Positions 1 to 7,450 of a stretch of DNA of 40,261 nt are shown piece by piece. This stretch comes from an uncultured Ruminococcus sp. GTDB lineage: Bacteria; Bacillota; Clostridia; Oscillospirales; Ruminococcaceae. The position numbers and the translations under genes are program-made. Positions within the stretch are counted from its first letter, which is position 1, and every line of letters starts with the position of its first letter. The stretch is taken from positions 1-40,261 of the forward strand of contig CACZFN010000020.1 in NCBI GenBank assembly GCA_902780505.1. Direction: 5' to 3'. The notes under the pieces are model-generated. The model saw only the letters and a list, made by a program, of their open reading frames with translations, was not told the DNA's origin and searched no databases.

Positions 1-975
1 TACTATTATTATCTGAAAACAGGCAAGCAGATCACGCCTGTCGATAAAGAACACCCATACACATGGAGCGGACGTACGATCAATGACATTTTGGACAATC
101 CTGTTTACGCAGGTCATACGCTGTCGCTGAAAACAGAGGTGCTGTCATACAAGATCAATAAGCGGATAAAGAATCCTCCCGAAAAGCAGCACTTCACTCC
201 AAACACTCACGAGGCTATAGTCGATCAGAATACTTGGGATATAGCCCATCAGATAAGATCAAACAGAAAGAGAGTGACAAAGTCCGGCTACAAGAGCATT
301 TTCTCGGGACTTGTATATTGTGCAGACTGCGGTTCAAAGCTAACGATAAATACAAGCAAGACAAAATCGGGAGAAAGTCATTATTTCGTCTGCTCAAAAT
401 ACCGCAGAGCCAAGAGTGATAAATGCACTCCTCACACTATAGGTGAGAAAACGCTTTACGAGCAAAGCCTTACTGCAATAAGACTTGTAACAGCTCTTGC
501 AGGCGGATTTGAAGTTGAATTCAAGGCTATGATAAACGAGTCTACCGACAAGGAAATGAAAAAAGCAGCCGCTTCAAATCAGAGAAGACTTGCCAAAGCA
601 ACTGCCAGAGTGGCTGATGTTCTCAGGATAACCAAAGCTCTTTACGAAGACAAGGTAAAGGGGATTATTACTGAGGAAGAATTCACCGAAATGAATTCTG
701 ACTACACTAATGAAAGAAAAGCTCTTGATGCCGAGATCGCAGAGCTTGAAGCTGCAATTTCCAATATGAAAGAGAAAGCCACAGGAGCAGACAAGTTCAT
801 CAAGCTTGCGAAGAAATACACAGAGATACCCGAGCTTAACTCCGAGATAATGAATACTTTTATTGAAAAGATAATAGTTCACGAAAGGGTTAAGTCAGAG
901 GGTAAGACTATTCAGAAGATCGAGTTTGTGTTTAAGGGCATCGGGAAGCTTGAATTGGGTAAGCTGAAAACCTAA
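1..975 (+). CDS. Large serine recombinase, C-terminal part (5'-truncated by window edge)
   Basis: The frame is open from base 1, so the gene enters from the left; 324 residues are visible. The first residues, including TINDILDNPVYAGHT, match the end of the Recombinase domain that follows the catalytic resolvase domain in large serine recombinases. A zinc ribbon follows, with Cys at fragment residues 107, 110, 131 and 142 (YCADC, VCS, KC). Then comes a Lys/Glu-rich coiled-coil stretch (about 175-260) and a C-terminal segment resembling DUF4368 (YTEIPELNSEIMNTFIEKI). Proteins with this layout integrate and excise conjugative or mobilizable elements of Bacillota. The catalytic serine lies outside the window. 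Such genes usually sit at an element's end, so the chromosomal junction probably lies shortly after the stop codon (inference). Confidence 0.9.
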   Translation, partial: YYYYLKTGKQITPVDKEHPYTWSGRTINDILDNPVYAGHTLSLKTEVLSYKINKRIKNPPEKQHFTPNTHEAIVDQNTWDIAHQIRSNRKRVTKSGYKSIFSGLVYCADCGSKLTINTSKTKSGESHYFVCSKYRRAKSDKCTPHTIGEKTLYEQSLTAIRLVTALAGGFEVEFKAMINESTDKEMKKAAASNQRRLAKATARVADVLRITKALYEDKVKGIITEEEFTEMNSDYTNERKALDAEIAELEAAISNMKEKATGADKFIKLAKKYTEIPELNSEIMNTFIEKIIVHERVKSEGKTIQKIEFVFKGIGKLELGKLKT

Positions 976-976
976 A

Positions 977-1004
977 GACCTATCCCTGAAAAAAGGAATA
1001 GGTC
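977..1004. terminator. Hairpin after recombinase gene
   Basis: An inverted repeat GACCTAT/ATAGGTC with three further pairs (one wobble) encloses an A-rich loop, starting two bases after the recombinase stop codon. No T-run follows on the plus strand, so termination is uncertain. It could also be part of the mobile element's terminal structure. Confidence 0.4.
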
Positions 1005-1057
1005 AGAAAATAACTATTAGATTAATAAAAATGAGGATTTATTCCTTAATGGAGTGT

Positions 1058-1144
1058 CCGGGGGAGAACCTTTCTTCAGAAAGGTTTCCCCCGATAAATC
1101 ACATAAGCTTCTTTATACACACCACCCATATGCGAAGGTGTCAT
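1058..1144. repeat. Single arm of a palindromic intergenic repeat
   Basis: A hairpin of 15 pairs with one bulged G (1060-1092: GGGGGA, then AACCTTTCT, loop TC) is followed by a tail ending near ACCACCCATATGCGAAGGTGTC. The reverse complement of the segment matches the left arm of the larger palindrome at 36848-37061 almost base for base through the hairpin (TTTATCGGGGGAAACC) and more loosely in the tail. It lies between the 3' ends of the recombinase gene and the DUF4132 gene. It may help terminate transcription, but it has no T-run. Confidence 0.8.
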
Positions 1145-1150
1145 CATATA

Positions 1151-4100
1151 CTATTCTTTCTCCTCACCGAAAACCGTACAAAGCTGCATTATTATCTCGC
1201 TGAAATATCTCGGCGATACCTCACCCGCTTTCAGGCAGCCTTTTTCCTCCTTGTCATAGTAATTCGGCTGCTCACCTGCCTTGTAGAAAATGATGTCCCC
1301 TGCTTCCGTATCCTCGCCGTCAAAATCGTATATCACGACACTTGCCCCCGAAAATGTCAGCATAGTTCCGAAGCCCTCGTTTGTGTAACCGCCGTTTTCA
1401 TTTTTGTTCCTTGCAGTAAAGTCGTCACGGTAGAAGTAGTAGAAAAACCCCGCATCCTCCGCATAGCCCTTGTACCAGCCGAGTTTTGTCATCTTGTTTA
1501 CAAGTGTGATGCTGTTTAAAGTCTTATCTTTAAAACGGCCTATCCTTTTAAGTTCACGCTCGCTGTCCTTTATCAGATAGACCTTTCTTCCAAGCTGATT
1601 GAACGGCTGGGTTATCTCGTAATCACTAAGCTGCTCAACCCAAACCTTTATTTCATCAGCAGTAAGCTCTATCGGGTGGACAAGCCCTATCTGCGCATTT
1701 TCAGGCAGTGTGAACTCCTCCTCATCGGCAGTGGTGAAGCTCCCGTCGTCCATATAACGGAAAGTCGCTTTAAGCTTGCCGTCATCATATACGCCCCATA
1801 TAAGCCCTATAGCAAAGCAGTGCATAACGGCATTGTTTACAAAAAGCTCCTTCCAGCTTTGTGATGTCCACTTTCTGTCGCACATCATTACATATTCAAG
1901 GCGCTGCTTCTGTGCTGTGACTGTCGCCTTTAAAAGCTTTTTCATCTCCCTGAAATCGCTGATAGCTTTCTCCGCCTTTTCCTTGTCGTCGTTTGCACCC
2001 GCTTTGGGAAGGTTCTTTATCTGCTTTTCACCGCTGAATATCTCAAGTTCAAGCGCAGGCGTGATGTAGACATTAAACTTCCTTGCCCCGAAATCAAATA
2101 CACGGCACAGGTTTTCATCAAACCCAAGGTCCGGAACTATCTTATCCGCAAGTTCCTGTGTTGTTATACCAAGCTGCTCTGCGGCATTTGCAAGCGCGTC
2201 AGCCGCCGCCGCACGCACCTGCTTGTTTTTGAACTTTCTTGACATATTGTCAATGTTCATAAGTGCTTCGCTGCTGCCGTCAAGCGCCATAGCTCTGACC
2301 GCTTCTGATGCGATAGCACCTCTCATATTCTCTCCCCACTCTTTGATGTAGTGCATAAACTCCCTTACCATAGGCTGACCGCCGTGTACTGCACAGAAGT
2401 ACAGTATACATTTCTGCTTTGCCTGTGCGCCGTTGTCAAGCCACCGCCCGAAAACTTCGGCTGCATATCCTTCAAGCTCACCCTTCACAAGTGACTTTGC
2501 AAGCTCGTCTGCGGTGTCACTTCTTGCAGGGGCTGTAAATGATGTATAGCACATAACAAGTGCTGTCAGTATATCCTCACTTGCCTGCGTGCCGTCTGTC
2601 ATATGAACAGGCTTGAACGGCTTGTCAAACAAAAAGCTGTACTTTGATTTTTTAGCGCTCTTTGCAAGCTTTTCTACCGTCTTGTCAAATGAAAGCACTT
2701 CCTGTTCCTTGCTTTCACCCTTTGCCCCGATAAGCGCACCGAGCCTTATCTTCAGCTTCTCGCTCTTTTCCGCTTCAAATGCGGCGCTCAGTTCTTGTGT
2801 ATAACCCGCCGCACCCTGTACTGCAATTATGTCAGCGGCAAGTTCACGCTTTGAAGCCTTCTTTGCCTTTAAAAGCGCCTTGATGTCATCAGCCCAGTCC
2901 TTATGCCCTGCGATTATCTTCACAAGTTCTGCCTTTACCGCCTTGCTGCCGTCATCAGTAAGCGATAAAAGCTTATCCTTGTAAATATTACTGTGCTTCC
3001 CTGCAACAATCGTGTATATCACCCTTGCTGTTGCGCTAAGCGGCTTTGTGTCCATATCTTTTATGACAGTGTGAACTTCATCAAGCTGGTCTATCGCGGC
3101 TTTGGTAAGCTTTTCCTTCTGATATGAATCATCAATGCACTTTGCTATTGCATCAATTGCTTCCGCGGGCAAGCAGCCGCTTTCGGTCATCATTTCGTAT
3201 GCAGGCTTTACGTTTTTATCATCAGTTATGTCAAAGCCCGTGTATTCCTCTATCCTGTAATTCCTGCCGTAATCCGTCTGCGCAAGCATAGCAAGCGTCA
3301 CAGCACGCGAGGAAAACCCGTCCCTGCCGAAAGCCTTGTAATAAGCACATTCATTCCTTGTATTGTTGTATTTCAGCTTGCCGGTTGAAAGCTGTGCCTT
3401 TGCTTCATCAAGGCTGCCGCTGCCCTCTAAAAACGCACGTATCCTGTCGCTCTTATCATACTGCATACAGAATTCATTTATGACATTCTTCGCAGTTGAT
3501 TCTTTGATGTCGATCCTTCCTGCGTCATATTCTGCGCCGCTTTCTATAAGTATCTTTTCAAGTTTTGCAGCATGAACAGGATCTTCACATAAAGCCACAG
3601 CCTCAGTAAAAGTATCCGTGTGTGTTTTTGCAAGTGCCTCTAAATGCTTATTTGAACCTATGTAGATTATATACTGCGGTGTTACAAGCTCCTTGTGTGC
3701 ATCTATAACTTCGTATACACGCCCGCTCTGGATTTTTCCCACGCCGTTTGGCGTACCCGCAAGCTGCAAAGCTGTAAACTTCTTGTCAAACTTTGAAGCA
3801 TAGCTTATAAGCGTTCTCACATACTTTTCATCAAAATGCCCCGCTTGCGCAAGTACAAGCAAAAGGTATGACTTTGCACTGTCAGTTAAAGTTTCAGGCA
3901 GCGTTTCTAAAATTTCATCAAGCATTCCAAGCGCTTTTGGCAAAAGCTCAGTGTCGCCCTTATTCAGGCTGTCAAGTGCATATGTTATAAGAAGAAATTT
4001 CGCCGCATAAATGTCACGCTCAAGCGTACTTGCTGCATCAAGGCAGGTCTTTGCATCTTTCTTTTCGGGCAGGCTTCCCCGTGAATACAAGATCTTCTCT

Positions 4101-4531
4101 GTCATCTTTATCCCGTAGACCGCTGCACTTATATACGGCTTGTGCTGCTCGTCAAAATACTTTTCAAAGGCATTGTTCATGTCGCTGTAGATCTTGTCGT
4201 TTTCCCTTGCAGAATACCTGTACCCGTCAAGCAGCCGCCAGCACAATGCACCGCCGAGGTAATACACAAAAACAATATACCTGTAAAGCCCCTCGGTGTC
4301 ATTTGGGCGGATAAGTTCCTTTTTTATCGCCTTTTCAAGCATATCTATCCTTTTGTAGTCGATACTGCCATGAAGGTCTATCTTCTTTACGTCCTTTATA
4401 AGCGAGATATCCCCCGCCCTGTCCCCCTGCATAAAGGCGGAAAATGCAGCTATCGCTTCACTGTCTGCTCCGAAAGCAGCCAAAGCCTTTGCAAGCTCAC
4501 TGTAGCCTGCTGATGAATTTGCATAAAGCAT
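1151..4531 (-). CDS. DUF4132 (MolR/YehI-like) protein
   Basis: A protein of 1126 residues. The C-terminal third (about 817-1126) carries the DUF4132 signature: CDRKWTSQSW near 884-893, WGVYDDGKL near 906-914, HPIEL near 946-950 and QPFNQLGRKVY near 969-979. The first 800 residues are helical and rich in Ala, Leu and Lys, compatible with HEAT/TPR-like repeats. The fold is a scaffold type and I see no catalytic motif. It is the last gene of the five-gene MoxR/VWA operon, three bases after the SWIM gene stop, with GGGGAG before its ATG. The E. coli relative YehI sits in the same kind of cluster. Molecular function is unknown; a large adaptor or target-recognition subunit is my inference. Confidence 0.85.
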   Translation of the reverse strand: MLYANSSAGYSELAKALAAFGADSEAIAAFSAFMQGDRAGDISLIKDVKKIDLHGSIDYKRIDMLEKAIKKELIRPNDTEGLYRYIVFVYYLGGALCWRLLDGYRYSARENDKIYSDMNNAFEKYFDEQHKPYISAAVYGIKMTEKILYSRGSLPEKKDAKTCLDAASTLERDIYAAKFLLITYALDSLNKGDTELLPKALGMLDEILETLPETLTDSAKSYLLLVLAQAGHFDEKYVRTLISYASKFDKKFTALQLAGTPNGVGKIQSGRVYEVIDAHKELVTPQYIIYIGSNKHLEALAKTHTDTFTEAVALCEDPVHAAKLEKILIESGAEYDAGRIDIKESTAKNVINEFCMQYDKSDRIRAFLEGSGSLDEAKAQLSTGKLKYNNTRNECAYYKAFGRDGFSSRAVTLAMLAQTDYGRNYRIEEYTGFDITDDKNVKPAYEMMTESGCLPAEAIDAIAKCIDDSYQKEKLTKAAIDQLDEVHTVIKDMDTKPLSATARVIYTIVAGKHSNIYKDKLLSLTDDGSKAVKAELVKIIAGHKDWADDIKALLKAKKASKRELAADIIAVQGAAGYTQELSAAFEAEKSEKLKIRLGALIGAKGESKEQEVLSFDKTVEKLAKSAKKSKYSFLFDKPFKPVHMTDGTQASEDILTALVMCYTSFTAPARSDTADELAKSLVKGELEGYAAEVFGRWLDNGAQAKQKCILYFCAVHGGQPMVREFMHYIKEWGENMRGAIASEAVRAMALDGSSEALMNIDNMSRKFKNKQVRAAAADALANAAEQLGITTQELADKIVPDLGFDENLCRVFDFGARKFNVYITPALELEIFSGEKQIKNLPKAGANDDKEKAEKAISDFREMKKLLKATVTAQKQRLEYVMMCDRKWTSQSWKELFVNNAVMHCFAIGLIWGVYDDGKLKATFRYMDDGSFTTADEEEFTLPENAQIGLVHPIELTADEIKVWVEQLSDYEITQPFNQLGRKVYLIKDSERELKRIGRFKDKTLNSITLVNKMTKLGWYKGYAEDAGFFYYFYRDDFTARNKNENGGYTNEGFGTMLTFSGASVVIYDFDGEDTEAGDIIFYKAGEQPNYYDKEEKGCLKAGEVSPRYFSEIIMQLCTVFGEEKE

Positions 4532-4534
4532 AGT

Positions 4535-6280
4535 TTACTCCCCTTTCATATTATAAAGCGCCGAAATAAGCGCGGTTTTTCTTCTGCCGAAAGCTATGTA
4601 GCTTTTTACCTTCTGCATATTGATAAGCACCTCTGTGCAGTTATCATCAAAGCCGTGCCGGTATAAAGATGCCGACTTGAAAAATTCCTGCGCTATGTCG
4701 TGAAAATGAAACAGCCCGAAGTCACGTATCTTTCTTAGCAGCTGTCCGGTATCGGGGCTTCCTGCCGATAACCCGCTTCTTATAAGCGCACAGCAGTATT
4801 CGTCCACCTTATCAAAAAGTTCATATATCACCTGTGAATATACCGCCTTGTCCGCAATATCATCATACCCTGCCGGCATAGAAAACTGCCGCTGCTCTAC
4901 AGGCGTAAGGAAATCATACACCTCTATCGGCAGAAGTGCAAGCCTGCCGTTTTGTATGTCGGCACTCACAAGAAGTGTATAGAAAGCGCCCTCGTTTCTC
5001 TGCATATTCCTGCCTATTTTTTCTAAAAGTTCTATAAAGCTTCTGGTTTCCTGCCTGTATTTTGCACGTATGTCAGCATGGTTTCCGAAGCTGTCCGCAA
5101 TAGTCATCACAAGCGTCTGTGAATACTTGTCAAAGGTGTTTCTTATAAGCTTGTCAGGGTGAATAAAAAACAGCCTTTCCGGATTATTCTTACACCCGCC
5201 CGAAAGTTCAAAAGCTATCTCCCTGAGATCATAGTGTATCAGCCTGTGAACAGCAGGGCGGTTTACATCTGCCCGCTTTGACATCACAACACTTGTCTGT
5301 GATGATGACGACAGCTTTCCTCCGCTTATCTTCGCCCCGCTTAACGTCATCTGCCTGCGCATATTGTCATAGAGCGTCGTGCCCAGATCCCATACCTGCG
5401 CTTTTGGCGGGCGTTTTTGCCTGTCGTCATAAAATACCGGCCGCAGGTCAGAAAAGTGTAAAAAAGTGTACTCGTCGTTCTTGTCAAGGTCAAGGAAGTA
5501 ATAAATGCTGCCCTGATACTCACCCGTTTTTACCTCCCTGATACCGATTGGCAGTATTTCCAAAAGCCCCTTGCGGTCTTCGTATTCCGCCCTGAATGAA
5601 CCGAGGTCATCATAGGTTATGTCATCGCCCTGAAGCTTTGTGAAATACTGTGAAGTCCTGCAAAGCAGCCCTGTAAACTCGCTTATGTCAAATGCAGCCC
5701 TCAGTGCAATGCAGTCACGCAGCCTTCCCGATACCGCACGCAGCTTTCTTTCACCTTCGGCTATCTTCAGCGCATGGCACCTCACAGCTGCAAGTTCTAT
5801 ATCATCAGGCGTGCTTTCAGCACAGCGCACAAGCCCCCGCACCGTGACACCGCAAAGCAGCCTAAGACATATATCCGCGCATTCGTGTATTTTTTCTATT
5901 GCTGTGCGCGAAAGTTCCTGCTGCTTTTCGGGCTTCATATCCGGGTTTGCCTGCGGCTGCGGCTCGTCATGCTTCTGCTCTGCCTTAGAAACCTCTGTCC
6001 CCTCGGGCACTTCGCTTCTGAGCATTAGTATCGCCGCTATAATGTGCCTGCATATCCCTCTTGAAGGGCAGGTGCAGCTGCTCTTTTCAAGCGGTATGCT
6101 CACACGGCAGACCTCACCGCCTGCCGATACCGAAACCACACCGTTTTCCTCCGTGTAAACAGGCTCGGCGCCGTCTGTGTCCTTCAGTGCCCGCTTGTAA
6201 AGCCCTTTGTTTGCCATACTTACAAGCCGTTCCTCGTCAGCTGAAAGTATCTCGGCAGCAAGCGTCATATTCTCTATCAT
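4535..6280 (-). CDS. SWIM zinc-finger protein (YehQ-like)
   Basis: A protein of 581 residues with a SWIM finger near the N-terminus: C69-x-C71-x5-C77-x-H79, inside SCTCPSRGICRHIIAAIL. SWIM fingers bind zinc and mediate DNA or protein contacts. A charged linker (about 90-125) follows, then a long region without a domain I recognise, matching the length and layout of YehQ-type proteins. The gene starts 9 bases after the VWA stop with GGAGGG in front of ATGATAGAG. Its fixed place between VWA and DUF4132 genes suggests it works with the MoxR/VWA pair, possibly as substrate recognition (inference). Confidence 0.85.
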   Translation of the reverse strand: MIENMTLAAEILSADEERLVSMANKGLYKRALKDTDGAEPVYTEENGVVSVSAGGEVCRVSIPLEKSSCTCPSRGICRHIIAAILMLRSEVPEGTEVSKAEQKHDEPQPQANPDMKPEKQQELSRTAIEKIHECADICLRLLCGVTVRGLVRCAESTPDDIELAAVRCHALKIAEGERKLRAVSGRLRDCIALRAAFDISEFTGLLCRTSQYFTKLQGDDITYDDLGSFRAEYEDRKGLLEILPIGIREVKTGEYQGSIYYFLDLDKNDEYTFLHFSDLRPVFYDDRQKRPPKAQVWDLGTTLYDNMRRQMTLSGAKISGGKLSSSSQTSVVMSKRADVNRPAVHRLIHYDLREIAFELSGGCKNNPERLFFIHPDKLIRNTFDKYSQTLVMTIADSFGNHADIRAKYRQETRSFIELLEKIGRNMQRNEGAFYTLLVSADIQNGRLALLPIEVYDFLTPVEQRQFSMPAGYDDIADKAVYSQVIYELFDKVDEYCCALIRSGLSAGSPDTGQLLRKIRDFGLFHFHDIAQEFFKSASLYRHGFDDNCTEVLINMQKVKSYIAFGRRKTALISALYNMKGE

Positions 6281-6289
6281 TTTGCCCTC

Positions 6290-7447
6290 CTAACTGCCGA
6301 ATATCCTGCCGATATAGTCGCCAAGCCCGTCGGGTGTCATAGCCCCGACAAACGCCCCCATATCCGCAAGCTTCTGTCCGAGTACCTTATCGTATGCCGG
6401 GCTTGCCTGCTCGTCAAGGGCTGTCAGAAAGGAAAGCTTCGCACCGCTTTGGATTATGTTTTTTGACGTGCCGATCAGCGTGTTCTCACTTCCGCCCTCG
6501 TATAAGTCGGTAACGCATATTATGCAGGTCTGCGAAGGCGTCTGAACAAGACTCTCGCAGTACCTCAGCGCCTTGCCTATATCCGTCCCGCCGCCAAGCT
6601 GTACCGACATAAGCACCTGCGCAGGATCTTCCGCCTGCCCTGTCAGGTCAACTATGTTCGTGTCAAAAATAACAAGCTTCACATCGGCAAACGGCAGCTT
6701 GCCTATTATCTGTGCCATTACCGCCGAATATATAACAGAACCCATCATGGAACCGCTTTCATCTATCGCTATTATAACAGTTTTCCTGTTGTATCTTTTT
6801 ACGCGTGAACTGAAATAGATATCCTGAAGGACTATCTGCCCGCTTTGCCTGTCAAAGTGCTTTAAATTCTTTCTTATCGTCTTTTTTATATCAAGGTTCT
6901 TTGCTGAATGTACAGGGCTTGCTTCGTTTCTGTTAAGCCGCCCGTACACTGCACGTATAACATTGTTTTCAAGCTTTTTCCTGAGTTCATCTGCCACCTG
7001 CGCCGCAACCTTTTTTGCGGTTTCAAGCACCTCACCGCGCATAAGGTGTTTAAGGCTCAGCACAGTCTTGAGCAGCTCCATATCAGGTGTCAGCTTTTCA
7101 AGTACCTCCCTGTCGGTGATAAGTTCTGTCATGCCAAATTCGTCAAGCGCGTGTTTTTCAAGCACCTCGGCAGTCTTTTTCGGGAACAGTGTGCGTACCT
7201 TTGTTATCCACTTTGCAGCACTAAGCTGTGAATCTCCTCTGCCGCCCTGCCTGTCATCTGTGTTTCTGACATCATCACTCTGACCTCTGCTGTAGAGGTA
7301 ATCAAGCAGCTGTTCCATATCCTCAAATGCTCTTAATTCTTTATCTGTGCCCGAAAAACCAAGACTCCTGTCCGACATACTCCCAAGTATCAGCCGCCAG
7401 CGGTTGACCGAAAGGGCACGTTTGATCTCTGCTTCATTCATATCCAT
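6290..7447 (-). CDS. VWA domain protein with intact MIDAS (YehP-like)
   Basis: A protein of 385 residues. The C-terminal half is a von Willebrand factor A domain with a complete metal-ion-dependent adhesion site: D229-E-S231-G-S233, T288 in GGGTDIG, and D314 in VTDLYEGG. The N-terminal half (1-210) is helical and charged. Soluble VWA proteins of this type partner MoxR AAA+ ATPases, as in RavA-ViaA and the chelatase I/D pairs, where the MIDAS binds the substrate or the ATPase insert. The gene begins 3 bases after the DUF5682 stop with GGGAGGGG upstream. There is no signal peptide, so it is expected in the cytoplasm. Confidence 0.92.
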   Translation of the reverse strand: MDMNEAEIKRALSVNRWRLILGSMSDRSLGFSGTDKELRAFEDMEQLLDYLYSRGQSDDVRNTDDRQGGRGDSQLSAAKWITKVRTLFPKKTAEVLEKHALDEFGMTELITDREVLEKLTPDMELLKTVLSLKHLMRGEVLETAKKVAAQVADELRKKLENNVIRAVYGRLNRNEASPVHSAKNLDIKKTIRKNLKHFDRQSGQIVLQDIYFSSRVKRYNRKTVIIAIDESGSMMGSVIYSAVMAQIIGKLPFADVKLVIFDTNIVDLTGQAEDPAQVLMSVQLGGGTDIGKALRYCESLVQTPSQTCIICVTDLYEGGSENTLIGTSKNIIQSGAKLSFLTALDEQASPAYDKVLGQKLADMGAFVGAMTPDGLGDYIGRIFGS

Positions 7448-7450
7448 ATC

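Noticed and set aside
1031-1519. Long plus-strand frame opposite the DUF4132 gene
   Set aside because: It is a shadow of the coding strand: no ribosome binding site, no family features, and it crosses the palindromic repeat.
5640-6158. 172-codon plus-strand frame opposite the SWIM gene
   Set aside because: Ser-rich translation typical of the antisense of a real gene; no start signal or motif.
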